Part shown: positions 27,648 to 37,800 of the stretch, piece by piece
How the letters are laid out: every line of letters starts with the position of its first letter
How positions within the stretch are numbered: the first letter of the stretch is position 1
Assembly: GCA_016934985.1 (NCBI GenBank)
Contig: JAFGRU010000113.1
Coordinates: 1-52,276, forward strand
Length of the DNA: 52,276 nucleotides
Origin: Deltaproteobacteria bacterium
GTDB lineage: Bacteria; Desulfobacterota; Desulfuromonadia; Desulfuromonadales; JAAYDE01
Direction of reading: 5' to 3'
Made by a program: the position numbers and the translations under genes
The notes under the pieces: model-generated
Told to the model about the DNA's origin: nothing
Database searches by the model: none
Seen by the model: the letters and a program-made list of their open reading frames with translations, nothing else

Positions 27648-28622
27648 TCAAGATTTCCGGATACGCGGATCGGTTAAGGCGTAACAAATATCAGCAAGTA
27701 GGTTACCCAAAAGGGTCAACACCGCCCCGATTACGAGAATTCCCATAATCAAAGGGTAATCCCGCATCATGACGCCGTCGTAAAAAAGTTTGCCCATACC
27801 TGGGATGGAAAAAATTGTTTCGAAGATGACACTACCACCGATCAGACCGGGTACGGAAAGGCCTAGAATAGTGATAATAGGAAGAAGAGCGTTGCGCAAG
27901 GCATGTTTGAGAATTACGGTTCTTTCTCTGAGTCCCTTGGCCCTGGCTGTGAGAATATAGTCCTGCCGCACCACTTCGAGCATGTTAGAGCGCATGTAAC
28001 GGGAAAAGCCAGCCAAGCCACCAAAGGCGGAAATAAAAACCGGCAGAATCAGATGGCTGAGAACATCAACGATTTTTGCCCCGGCGCTCAGGTATTCAAA
28101 ACCAAAAGACCTTAATCCGGAGATGGGAAGCAACCCCAGGCGCACACCAAAAAAATCCATCAACAGCAAGGCCAGCCAGAAAGACGGAACGGCAAAACCG
28201 AGAAAAACGAAAATCGTGGTCCCCCGATCAAACAGGGAATTTTGGTGTGTAGCGGAATAAATTCCGATGGGGATGGCCACTCCCAGGATCAGAATTATTG
28301 ACAAAGAGTTGATCAGGATGGTCACCGGCAAACGCTCAACAATCTTTTCCCGTACCGGCCGATGATCCTGGGCAAATGAATTTCCAAAATCCAACTGCAC
28401 GAGACGCGACAGCCACTTACCGTATTGGACGTGGAGCGGCTTGTCGAGGTCGTAATAACTTCGCAGGCGATCCTGAAGCTCGCTACTGGCCTCAGGGTTC
28501 ATCTGGGTCTGAAGGTCTGTCGGCTCGCCTGGAGCGAGATGAATCACGGTAAAAGAAATAATCGTGATTCCGAGCAGAAGGGGGATCATCAACAGCAGTC
28601 GTTTAAGCAGATAGACAATCAT
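27648..28622 (-). CDS. Peptide/nickel-type ABC transporter permease (DppB family)
   Basis: The 324-residue inner-membrane protein has the six-helix DppB/OppB layout, starting [21 protein letters not shown] and LAPGEPTD. The EAA loop, [21 protein letters not shown], couples to an ATPase. It starts 9 bases after the binding-protein gene. No DppC-type second permease and no ATPase gene is found next to it: the next gene is the EAL protein 200 bases on. It must either work with subunits encoded elsewhere or form an unusual system. Confidence 0.9.
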   Translation of the reverse strand: MIVYLLKRLLLMIPLLLGITIISFTVIHLAPGEPTDLQTQMNPEASSELQDRLRSYYDLDKPLHVQYGKWLSRLVQLDFGNSFAQDHRPVREKIVERLPVTILINSLSIILILGVAIPIGIYSATHQNSLFDRGTTIFVFLGFAVPSFWLALLLMDFFGVRLGLLPISGLRSFGFEYLSAGAKIVDVLSHLILPVFISAFGGLAGFSRYMRSNMLEVVRQDYILTARAKGLRERTVILKHALRNALLPIITILGLSVPGLIGGSVIFETIFSIPGMGKLFYDGVMMRDYPLIMGILVIGAVLTLLGNLLADICYALTDPRIRKS

Positions 28623-28631
28623 GTCCGCCTG

Positions 28632-30266
28632 TTATCTCAGATATTTTTGTTCTTGTTTGGGAACAAACCACTGATTGAAATTATACATGATGCCGGCTGG
28701 AGCTGCCTTTATTCCATGTAGTCTGGCGGCAACCACCGGCAAGGAATCTGGAACATAAAGAAATGTATAGGGTTGTTCCTCGGCCAGAATCTCCTGAAAT
28801 CGGTCATAAATGGCTTTTCTCTGCTTCTGATCGAGGGTCCGGCGCCCCTTCTCTAAAAGTTCATCCACTTCGGTGCTGACAAATTTAATAAAATTCAGTT
28901 CCCCTGTTCCGGTTTTACTGGAATGCCAGACATTGAAGGCATCGGGGTCGATGGGGATAGTCCAGCCCAGAATGGTTGCATCGAATTTTCCCGGGTTGAT
29001 GAACTCCTTGAGAAAAGAAGCCCACTCAATGACCCGCAGCTTGACCTCGATTCCAACCTCCCGCAAACGGCGCTGGATAATCTCACCCGCTTTTATACGC
29101 TGGTCATTACCCTGATTGGTTACAATCACAAAGGAAAACAGCCTGCCGTCGCGATCTAGAAAACCATCCCCGTCGCTGTCCCTCCACCCCGCTTCCGCTA
29201 GAAGAGCACGCGCCCTCTCGGGATTGTAATCATACTTTCGGACATTGGGATTGTGAGGCCAGCTCCCCGGCTTGTAAGGACCGCTGGCCACCTGCCCAAG
29301 ACCAAACAACACTCCTTCGACAAGTTCCTTTTTGTTTATAGCATAGGAGAGAGCCTGCCTGACCCGCTTATCCTGAAACATTGGCCGTCGGAGATTATAA
29401 CCCAAATAGGTATAGGCAAAAGCCGGGTAGCGATACTTGCGAAAATCCCGGTGGAAAGCAAAATTGTCGGACTGGCGCTCGTACTGGATGGGAGTCAACC
29501 CCATATGATCCACACCCCCGGTTTTCAGTTCAAGAAACATGGTGGTGGGGTCAGGAATAATGCGGAAAACCACTCTTTTAAGATAGGGCTTGCCCTCGAA
29601 ATAATTGGAATTTGCTTCCAGGACGATTTTTTCACCAGGAACCCAGTCCTTGAACACAAAAGGGCCGGTGCCCACCGGCTTTCTGGAAAGGGGGCTTTTG
29701 GTGACGTCGGTATTTTCCAGCAGATGCTTCGGGTGAATGGACACCGACCAGCTTTCCAGGGCTGTGGCCAGCGGTTTGGTATATGTCACAATGAAAGTTT
29801 GGGGATCCGGCGCTTCCGCTTTTTGCACCTGACGATAACGCTCGGCATAGGCAGTAGGGACATTCGGGTCGATGTAGAGCTGATAAGTAAAAAGGACATC
29901 GGCCGAGGTAAAAGGAGTACCGTCATGCCACAAGACCCCCTTCCGAAGGTGAAAAACCATTTTCAAATTGTCGGGTGAGACCTCCCAGGATTCAGCCAGT
30001 TCGCCTTCCAAATGTAGATCCTTATCGTAACGCACCAGACCGTTGTAAACCAAGGAATTGACGCTTGAGGAAGCACTGTCGGAAGCCAGAACCGGCAACA
30101 AATTGGAAGCATCACCACCGGTCCCCATGATAATAGTATCACCATAGGCTGGAACCGCCGGTTTGTCATCCACCGTGGTTACCACCTCCCGGCTTTCGCA
30201 GCCGGGGAAAACCCACCCGACCATAAGCAAAAGTAAAATCACCAGATATTTATTGTTTAGTCGCAT
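28632..30266 (-). CDS. Peptide-binding lipoprotein of an ABC transporter (SBP family 5)
   Basis: The 544-residue protein has a lipoprotein signal ending FPGC (Cys about 23), then the family 5 solute-binding fold seen in DppA and OppA: NLLPVLASDSASSSVNSLVYNGLVRYD, ESWEVSPDNLKMVFHLRKGVLWHDGTPFTSADV, PVGTGPFVFKDW and VRQALSYAINKKELVEGV. It should hold a peptide or similar ligand in the periplasm and hand it to the permease encoded next. It starts 9 bases after the LolB-like gene. The family has broad ligands, so the substrate is open. Confidence 0.9.
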   Translation of the reverse strand: MRLNNKYLVILLLLMVGWVFPGCESREVVTTVDDKPAVPAYGDTIIMGTGGDASNLLPVLASDSASSSVNSLVYNGLVRYDKDLHLEGELAESWEVSPDNLKMVFHLRKGVLWHDGTPFTSADVLFTYQLYIDPNVPTAYAERYRQVQKAEAPDPQTFIVTYTKPLATALESWSVSIHPKHLLENTDVTKSPLSRKPVGTGPFVFKDWVPGEKIVLEANSNYFEGKPYLKRVVFRIIPDPTTMFLELKTGGVDHMGLTPIQYERQSDNFAFHRDFRKYRYPAFAYTYLGYNLRRPMFQDKRVRQALSYAINKKELVEGVLFGLGQVASGPYKPGSWPHNPNVRKYDYNPERARALLAEAGWRDSDGDGFLDRDGRLFSFVIVTNQGNDQRIKAGEIIQRRLREVGIEVKLRVIEWASFLKEFINPGKFDATILGWTIPIDPDAFNVWHSSKTGTGELNFIKFVSTEVDELLEKGRRTLDQKQRKAIYDRFQEILAEEQPYTFLYVPDSLPVVAARLHGIKAAPAGIMYNFNQWFVPKQEQKYLR

Positions 30267-30275
30267 AATTCTAAA

Positions 30276-31070
30276 TCATTCCGGGGCAATCGGCTCAGAC
30301 CGGTCAGGCAGCTGACGAATCTGAAACCCCTCCGGTTTTTTCAAGTGGAACAGCTTTTCATCCAGACCGACATTGGTTTCCAGAGATGAAAACTCGATCC
30401 GGGCCTCAACCCCACGACTGGGAAGGTTCAAAACCAAAAGTCGGGGAAACGGATTTCCCCCCTCGGTAAAATTGCCATAGGAGAGTTTTAAAATTTCCTC
30501 TTCTCCCTTTTGCAAGCGGGCTTCTACAAGCTTTTGTTCAGTATTGAAAAGCAACTCCTCCTGCAAATCCCCTTTCCCTTTGAGGAGCAATCTACTTCGA
30601 CCCTCTTCAGTCATTTCCAGGTTGGAATCTTGGTATTCAATTACCGGGACCCGATAAAGGATAAAGTTGATCAAATCTTTAATTTCCAGGGGAATTCGCA
30701 AAACGCGCTGCAGGTTGCGAGCAGAGGCTCCGCCCTTATAGAGTACCCCCTCTCCAGGCACCAAAAGGGAGGCAAGTTCGCCATTCACGACCGCGACAGC
30801 TGCAGGTTGTCCAAAAAAACCGAGAATTTCTGAACGGACCCGATGTGGTTGTTCAACCAGAAGAATGCTTTTCACCCTCACGGTTTTCCGCCCTTTTTCC
30901 TGGAAACTTATCCTGGCAATCCCCTTCAGGCTAGCGAAAGACTCCGCATTTTCAGCGAGAACTCCAAAGAGTTCATCCTTGGTCACTTCGGGAACAGTAA
31001 CCGGCACTTGAACAGGCAAGGCGCAGGAGAGAAGACCGGCAATAAGGAAAAAAAAGATAATTATTCGCAT
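30276..31070 (-). CDS. LolB/DUF4292-like outer-membrane lipoprotein
   Basis: The 264-residue protein has a lipoprotein signal ending LLSC (Cys about 16). The body, with FASLKGIARISFQEKGRKTVRVKSILLVEQPHRVRSEILGFFGQPAAV, resembles the LolB/LolA fold used for carrying lipoproteins to the outer membrane; delta-proteobacterial relatives carry the DUF4292 label. It lies 13 bases after the TPR lipoprotein gene and 9 before the binding-protein gene. The link of a LolB-like protein to a TPR lipoprotein recurs in this group, and the pair may act in outer-membrane biogenesis. The true function is not shown by the sequence. Confidence 0.75.
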   Translation of the reverse strand: MRIIIFFFLIAGLLSCALPVQVPVTVPEVTKDELFGVLAENAESFASLKGIARISFQEKGRKTVRVKSILLVEQPHRVRSEILGFFGQPAAVAVVNGELASLLVPGEGVLYKGGASARNLQRVLRIPLEIKDLINFILYRVPVIEYQDSNLEMTEEGRSRLLLKGKGDLQEELLFNTEQKLVEARLQKGEEEILKLSYGNFTEGGNPFPRLLVLNLPSRGVEARIEFSSLETNVGLDEKLFHLKKPEGFQIRQLPDRSEPIAPE

Positions 31071-31083
31071 TTTATGGACATGT

Positions 31084-32793
31084 TTACTGCGGTAGCTGTT
31101 TCAACTTTTCTCTGACACCTTTTTCATCCGGGCTTATCTCCAGTATTTTTTCATAGACTTCCCGGGCTTCCTGTTTTTTCCCCATGGCAGCATAAATATC
31201 CCCCAGATGTTGGAGTACAATAGGGTCCGAAGACATTGTTTCTGCCGCCATCTTCAAATAATGGAGTGCCTTGGGATAATTCCCCATCTTGAAATAGACC
31301 CAGCCGACAGTGTCCTGAATATGGCTGCTGTTGTTCAGCGCCAGAGCCTTTTTGGCCATTTCCAGGGCTTTGTCGAGTTGAATGCCACGCTCGGCAAGGG
31401 TATAGGCAATATAATTGATAGCGTCGGAATGTTCAGGATCGATCTCCAGGACCTCATTCATAACAGCCATGGCTTCATCGCGCCGGTCATTCTCTTCCAA
31501 CGCTATACCCTTCTGATAAAGCAGATCGAGGTCGGCGGGAAATTTTTCCAATCCCGTTTCCAGGGCCTGAAACGCCTCCCTTTCCTTGCCGGCTACTTTG
31601 TAAAGTATGGACAACAAACGAAAAATACCGGGGCTGGCAGTTTCATCATTCAAATGGCTCTTCAGAAATTCAATTCCTTCGGACCCCCGATGAAGACTAT
31701 GAAAAAGATAACCGATATGGGCCAGGACCTCAGAATACTCCCTGCCCCCAGGCTTAATGGCGCTAAAAACTTTCAGGGCCTCTTCGGACTTATCCTGCTT
31801 CTCCAGGGAAATCCCCAAATAGTAACGAACCTGATCAAGGTTCGGCCGCCTTTCCAAAACCTGTTTAAAGGCCTCTTCTGCCGCTTTCCAGTCGAGTTTT
31901 TCCAGATAGATCAAACCTGATTTCTGAAGCGCCTCGGCATTGCCGGGATTGTCAACCAAAACCGCCTGATATTCGGCCAAGGCCTCATCCAGGCGGTTTT
32001 CATTAATAAGTAAACGGGCAATGCGAAAACGGATACTCACCTTTTCAGGAGACAGCTCCAGCCCCTGCCGGTAAAGTTCCAAAGCATCCTTGGGCTGATC
32101 CAGCTTCTCATAAACTTCTCCCAACTCCAGAAAAGCGGGAAAAAAATCCGCCTGACGCTGTAATATTTCCCGGTAATGGTTCTCTGCCAGAGTAAAGAGG
32201 CCCGCCTGGCGGTAAAGCCGCCCCAAGGCCAACATAGCGGCCAGGGAGTTTGGGTTTTTGGCCAGCAGATCCTTGAAAGCTTTGGTCGCCTGGGACAGTT
32301 CGCCCGTTTGTACATAAGCAACACCAAGCTTTAAATAGCCCTCTTCCTCTTCCGGCTCGGCTTCCAACACTTTTTTCAAATGTACGATGGCTTTGTCAGG
32401 CTTTTTCGCCGCCAGGAATATTTCTCCCAAAAGCTTGTGGGCATCAATAAGGCCCGGATCCCCCTCCAGAGCGCTTTTTGCTTCCGCGACAGCTTGGTCC
32501 AGCTCTCCTTTCTGGGTTTGTATCAGGGCCATAAAATAGTGTATGTAGGCGGCCTCAGGATCCAGTTCAAGGGCTTGGGTCAATAATTCTGCAGCTTCAT
32601 CAAAGTTACCCTCCTCATACTCCAGGGAACCCTGCAAAAAAAGGGCATAGGCTTTATCCTGCCCCATATTGCTGGCAAGGTTTGCCCGGGGTGATGGCAA
32701 AGAGCTGGCCGGCTCCCCCCCCGGTAGCCATGAACAGGCCGTCAGAACACAGAGAAAAAAAAGGAAGCAAAGCGTTATGTTACGAAAAATCAT
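31084..32793 (-). CDS. TPR-repeat lipoprotein
   Basis: The 569-residue product is mostly tetratricopeptide repeats (about 12-15 units, for example AYIHYFMALIQTQKGELDQAV and AEALQKSGLIYLEKLDWKAAE). It begins with a lipoprotein signal, MIFRNITLCFLFFLCVLTAC. The start at 32793 is chosen because it opens this signal and has GGGAAACC nearby; the longer frame from 32904 does not. Such proteins act as scaffolds in the periplasm or at the outer membrane. It is the first gene of a four-gene operon with a LolB-like lipoprotein, a binding protein and a permease. Confidence 0.88.
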   Translation of the reverse strand: MIFRNITLCFLFFLCVLTACSWLPGGEPASSLPSPRANLASNMGQDKAYALFLQGSLEYEEGNFDEAAELLTQALELDPEAAYIHYFMALIQTQKGELDQAVAEAKSALEGDPGLIDAHKLLGEIFLAAKKPDKAIVHLKKVLEAEPEEEEGYLKLGVAYVQTGELSQATKAFKDLLAKNPNSLAAMLALGRLYRQAGLFTLAENHYREILQRQADFFPAFLELGEVYEKLDQPKDALELYRQGLELSPEKVSIRFRIARLLINENRLDEALAEYQAVLVDNPGNAEALQKSGLIYLEKLDWKAAEEAFKQVLERRPNLDQVRYYLGISLEKQDKSEEALKVFSAIKPGGREYSEVLAHIGYLFHSLHRGSEGIEFLKSHLNDETASPGIFRLLSILYKVAGKEREAFQALETGLEKFPADLDLLYQKGIALEENDRRDEAMAVMNEVLEIDPEHSDAINYIAYTLAERGIQLDKALEMAKKALALNNSSHIQDTVGWVYFKMGNYPKALHYLKMAAETMSSDPIVLQHLGDIYAAMGKKQEAREVYEKILEISPDEKGVREKLKQLPQ

Positions 32794-32918
32794 AGGGTTT
32801 CCCGTCGTTAGACCAGAAGCATGGGTGGCGGGGGAAGAAGGCTCCCCCAAAAAAAGGAATGCTTTATGAAAGCTATCATACGCCCCTTCCGAGGTCAAAT
32901 TCAAACCTCTCCGCTACC

Positions 32919-32946
32919 TTTACACCCTCCTTTTTTATGTTAAAAT
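32919..32946 (+). promoter_or_regulatory. Possible promoter of the APH/P-loop fusion gene
   Basis: TTTACA (32919-32924) and TAAAAT (32941-32946) are 16 bases apart, about 34 bases before the start codon. Confidence 0.35.
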
Positions 32947-32979
32947 TTGCTATATTGTATCCTCCAGCAAGGAAAGAGA

Positions 32980-34545
32980 ATGGATGAAAACGTTGTCCAT
33001 CAACTGCTCCTTAATCCAGATATCTACCCAGAAAAGACCGGGTCAATTTCCTTTTGCGAGACACACATTTCTCATCTGTATTTTACCGATTCCCATGTCT
33101 ATAAAATCAAAAAGCCTCTGAACCTGGGTTTTCTGGACTTTACGACCCTCGAAAAACGCCTGTTTTTCTGCCAAGAGGAAATCCGCCTCAACCGGCGCTT
33201 TTGCCCCGACACCTACCTGGATGTAATCCCGATCCGGGCAATGGGGAAAAATTTGCATTTTGGCGGGTCCGTTGGTGACATTGTGGAATATGCAGTGCGC
33301 ATGAAAAGGCTTCCAAAGGAGCGGATGCTGGATATTTTACTTGAACACAACGACCCCTCTCTGCCTCAGGAAATGGAGCATCTGGCTTTGTTTCTGGCCG
33401 CAGCCCACCAGGACGCACCGCCTGCCTCTGAGGTGGCGCCCTCCCTGTGCGACTGGACCTCGATCCGAACCAACTGGGATGAAAATTTTTGCCAAAGCGA
33501 ACCTTTTGCCGACCGGACCATTCCTGTCCAAGGCCTGCAAGCCTGCCGGGAAAAAATTGAGTCGATACTGCGGGAAAAAAGGGATCTCTTCGTCCGGCGA
33601 GAGAAAGAAGACTTCGTGCGGGAGGTTCACGGCGATCTGCACACGGAACATATCTGCCTCACCCGCCCCATCAGGGTTTATGATTGCATTGAATTCAACC
33701 AACGATTTCGTATTTCCGACATCCTCTCCGACCTTGCTTTTCTCCTCATGGACCTGGAGTTTCGCGGCCGCAGGGATCTGGCCCGACAACTCCTCGACAC
33801 TTATCTGATTCATTCAGGCCCCCAGGAGGGCCAGGATATTCTGCTTCCTTTTTACAAGATTTACCGCGCCTGGGTGCGCGGCAAGGTGGAGTCCATGGCC
33901 ATGAACCAGCATGAGCCGGAGGAAAGCGCCTTTCAAACCGCACGCGATCTCGCCTGCCGCTACTTCAACCTGGCCATGGGCTATCTCTGTTCCCCTTTTC
34001 TTCTCATTACCTGCGGCCTCATGGGAACCGGGAAATCTGTTGTGAGCCGAAGCTTATCACAAGCTACCGGGGCCATCCTGATTCAGTCTGATGCCTTGCG
34101 CAAACGGCTCATGGGGCTATCGCCGGAGACCCGAGCCGAGGTCCCTTTTGAAACCGGCATATACAGCCCAGAAATAAGCGCCGCCGTCTACGATGAACTG
34201 ATCGCATGCGCTTCCGAGGAACTGCAAAAAGGAAATTCCGTTATTGTCGATGCCTCTTTTGCCCGCCAAAAACATCGCCAGGATATGGAAAAACTCGCCA
34301 AAATCCACGGTGTTGATTTCTGGCTGGCTCATGTTGAATGCACGAAAAAACTTCAGCAAAAACGCTTAGCCCAAAGAGAGTATGAAAAAAAGGATGTTTC
34401 CGATGGTCGCCTGACAATTCTAGCTGATCAGACGGCCAGATTCGAAGATATTGCTTCAACCCCCTGTACCATAAAAGTCGACACGGCTTTGGAAGTGGAA
34501 TATAATACCGGCCTTATCTTGAGCCGGATGTTGACCGGAGTCTAA
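32980..34545 (+). CDS. Bifunctional APH-like kinase and P-loop ATPase/kinase
   Basis: The 521-residue protein joins two domains. The N-terminal half (to about 320) has the aminoglycoside-phosphotransferase-like core, with the catalytic loop VHGDLHTEH (about 216-224) and metal-site YDCIEF (about 234-239). The C-terminal half has a P-loop GLMGTGKS (about 346-353) of a nucleoside/gluconate-kinase-type ATPase, followed by QSDALRKRL and VIVDASFARQKHR. AAGGAAAGAG lies before the ATG at 32980; an extension to 32947 uses a TTG without a site. The substrate is unknown; despite the fold, antibiotic resistance is not indicated. The gene sits 8 bases before the small membrane protein, so it may be co-transcribed with the signalling genes. 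Confidence 0.8.
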   Translation: MDENVVHQLLLNPDIYPEKTGSISFCETHISHLYFTDSHVYKIKKPLNLGFLDFTTLEKRLFFCQEEIRLNRRFCPDTYLDVIPIRAMGKNLHFGGSVGDIVEYAVRMKRLPKERMLDILLEHNDPSLPQEMEHLALFLAAAHQDAPPASEVAPSLCDWTSIRTNWDENFCQSEPFADRTIPVQGLQACREKIESILREKRDLFVRREKEDFVREVHGDLHTEHICLTRPIRVYDCIEFNQRFRISDILSDLAFLLMDLEFRGRRDLARQLLDTYLIHSGPQEGQDILLPFYKIYRAWVRGKVESMAMNQHEPEESAFQTARDLACRYFNLAMGYLCSPFLLITCGLMGTGKSVVSRSLSQATGAILIQSDALRKRLMGLSPETRAEVPFETGIYSPEISAAVYDELIACASEELQKGNSVIVDASFARQKHRQDMEKLAKIHGVDFWLAHVECTKKLQQKRLAQREYEKKDVSDGRLTILADQTARFEDIASTPCTIKVDTALEVEYNTGLILSRMLTGV

Positions 34546-34553
34546 AGCTGAAA

Positions 34554-34805
34554 ATGAAAAATACTGTTTCGCAAAAACCTAACGGCATCTGGCTGCTCAG
34601 CCTCTGCGCAGGGATTGTTTTTTTGAATTTCCCTTTTATCCAGGTTTTCAATGGGGGGGGAGATTTTTTCGGAGTACCAACTCTGGTTGCCTACATCTTT
34701 CTGGCGTGGTCGCTTCTGCTTTTAGGCCTGATAGTTTTCTCCCACATTCTCTGCCCGAACTCGGATCAGGATGACAACGCGGAGGAGCGGAGAAAGGATC
34801 AGTGA
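34554..34805 (+). CDS. Small two-helix membrane protein before the symporter fusion
   Basis: The 83-residue product has two membrane segments (about 12-31 and 41-63) and a charged tail (SDQDDNAEERRKDQ). Its stop overlaps the start of the large symporter fusion (TGATG), so the two are likely made in a fixed ratio. Small subunits of this kind, such as the DUF4212 and DUF997 proteins, often precede sodium/solute symporters. I propose by analogy that it is a partner of the symporter domain. Confidence 0.75.
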   Translation: MKNTVSQKPNGIWLLSLCAGIVFLNFPFIQVFNGGGDFFGVPTLVAYIFLAWSLLLLGLIVFSHILCPNSDQDDNAEERRKDQ

Positions 34806-37800
34806 TGATCCCTTTCGCTATTGTTGCCGGCACATCCCTGCTTTATTTCGGGCTCTTATTTGCCGTCGCCTTTTTTGCCGATAAAAAACGCCAGGCCGGA
34901 AAGAGTCTGACCGCCAACGCCTTTATCTATTCCCTCTCCATTACCATCTTTATCAGTTCCCTTACATTTTACGGCAGCATTGGACGCATCGCCAACAGTG
35001 GTCTCGATTTTCTAGCCCTCTATCTTGGGCCAACCCTGATGGCCTTTATCTGGTGCTTCCTGTTGCGCAAAATCGTCCACATCTGCAAGGAACAGCATAT
35101 TGTCAGTCTCGCCGACTTTATTTCCAGCCGTTACGGAAAGTCCGCCTCTCTGGGAGCCGTGGTAACGGTTTTCATTATTGCCAGCACTCTCCCCTATATC
35201 GCTCTCCAGCTCAAGGCCATTGCCCAGACCTTCAACATGCTCTCCATTCCGCCGGTTGTCAGCCCCCAGGATCTGATTGACCTTTTTCATACTTTCGATC
35301 TCCTCTCACTGCCTGAAGGGCGTTTGCCTCATACCGCAATTGAGATCACACCGACGCTTCCTTCCTATATCGATACGCCTCTGATCGTAGCTATCCTGCT
35401 TGGCATTTTTTGTGTTCTTTTCGGAGCCCGCCACCTGGACGCCTCAGAGCGCCACGATGGTTTGATTGCTGTTGTCGCTCTGCAATCTCTTGTCAAGCTA
35501 GGTGCCTTTCTGGGAATTGGTCTGTTCGTGACCTTTGGTCTTTTCAACGGTTTCGGCGACATCTTCACCCAATTTCTTTACCAGTTTCCAAACAAAAGCG
35601 AGCTTTTTTCCCTTGGTACGGAAAGCGCTCCTTTTTCACTCTGGTTCAGTTTTATTTTTCTCTCCATGATGGCTGTTGTCTTCCTGCCGAGCCAGTTTCA
35701 CGTCATGGTGATTGAAAACTGCAACGAAAAACATATCCGAACAGCCGTGTGGTTTTTCCCGCTTTATACCTTGGTGTTCAACATCTTTATCATCCCCATA
35801 GCCCTGTGCGGCCTTATGCTTTTTGGCGGCAACACTGCCCTGGGAGACTATTTCGCCCTCAAGATCCCCATGGAACAGGGAGCGCCCTGGCTGTCCCTGT
35901 TGGTTTTTCTAGGCGGGGTGTCGGCATCTGCCGGACTGGTCATGGTCAGCTCGGTGACCCTCTCCACCATGATTCTTCATCACCTGGTTATGCCGGTCGT
36001 TCTGAGATTCAGAAAGGTTTCGTCCCTGTCGGGATTTCTCATCAACACCAAGCGAACCGGTATTTTTGCCGTTATCCTGGGAGGGTACTTTTATTATCAT
36101 TTTATCGGCGAGTCTTTTTCCCTGGTCAGTATCGGCCTGATTTCATTCGTTGCCGTATGCCAGTTCGCCCCTTCCCTGCTGGGAGGCCTTTTCTGGGAAA
36201 AAGCCTCTAGAAAAGGTGCCATGGCAGGAATGGTCCTCGGCTTCTCCATCTGGGCCTATACCTTGCTGCTGCCCTCTCTCATCTCCTCCGGATGGCTGAA
36301 AAGCCAGATCCTTGAAAACGGCCTATGGGGCATGCATCTTCTTAAACCGGAAAGCCTGTTCGGCCTGCAAGGTCTCGATAAATACTCTCACACCCTTTTC
36401 TGGAGCCTCCTCTTCAACGTCGGCGCCTTCATTCTCGTCTCTCTTGTCAGCAAACTGGACAAAAGAGAAAAAGATCAAAGCCGCAAATTCGTCTTCAATG
36501 CCGAGGCAATCACGTTTGAAGATCAACGCAAAATTCTCAGTAAAGCACCGACAATTGTCGAATTCGTCGAGCTGATGACCAAATTTATCGGTGAAGAACG
36601 AGCCAATGCCGCCATAAGCGAATTTCTCAAGGACAGAATGATCGATCACCGCGGCAGCTTGTCCGACCATGAAATCCCAACCCTCAAAAGATTTACGGAA
36701 AAAACCCTGGCCGGCTCGGTGGGCGCGGCACCGGCCCGAATAATTATCGAGAATTACCTGGCTGCCCGGGGCAGCAAAATGGAGGATGTTTTCGATATCT
36801 TCGGCAACGTCACCCTCAGCCGCACCGAAAGCCGGGAACAATTGAGCGTGCTTTATGAGGCAGCCAGGGTGGTGGCCACAGGGAAAAACCTGCAGAAGAT
36901 TTACGACGATATTCTGAAACTTCTGATTCAACAGTTTATGCTCGATTTCTGCATCATCCGTATTTTTGATGAGGAGAAAGGGGCCCTGACCGTCCGCAGC
37001 CAGATCGGCATGAGCATGGAACACCTGCTGGCCTCCGAACGCGACATGAATCATCGCACCTACGTTACGGAAGCTTTTCAGGACAACATCGTTATTGTTA
37101 TAAATGATACCGACATCATCCACAACCCGGACTCCGTCAAGATTGTCCAACAGGAAGGAATCAAATCTTTCGCTCACACCCCTATTGTTATCGAAGGACA
37201 ACCTATCGGCGTTCTGTCAGCCTTTTCGCGCTCCATCAAAGGCATATTCACAGAAGAATTCATGGAGTTTTTCAAAAGCCTGGCCGGGCAGGTCGGGGTT
37301 GCCTGGCGCAACGCCCAGCAGACGGAAAAACTGATCGAGGCCCGGCGTCAGGAAAAAGAGCTGGAAATCGCCAAAACCATCCAGCTCAGTCTGCTCCCAT
37401 CCCGTGTCCCCGATATACCCAATCTGTCTCTTGCCGGGACGTGTCAACCCGCCCGTCTGGTGGGAGGAGACTATTATGATTTTCTTTTTAAACAAGGAGA
37501 ATATCTCGATATTCTCGTCGCCGACGTTTCCGGCCACAATGTGGGAGCCGCCCTGCTAATGGCCCAGGCCCGCACCTTTATCCACGCCTGGGCAAACAAG
37601 AACCTGCGCCCGGCGGAAATCATGTGCTCTCTGAACGAATTTTTTTACCAGGATTTGACCAAAGCGGAACTTTTCATCACCCTGTTTTATATCCACTTCC
37701 ACGTGGAGACGGGACGCTTTTCCTATGCCAGCGCCGGGCACAATCCCCCTTTCCTCTTTCGCGGGGGAAAGGCCGTCTGTGACCGCCTGGATGCTGAGGG

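Noticed and set aside
32980-34545. Aminoglycoside resistance gene
   Set aside because: The APH-like fold is shared by many metabolic kinases, and the fusion to a P-loop kinase is not like resistance enzymes.
36323-37201. 292-codon minus-strand frame within the symporter fusion
   Set aside because: It is antisense to STAC and GAF domains and resembles no family.
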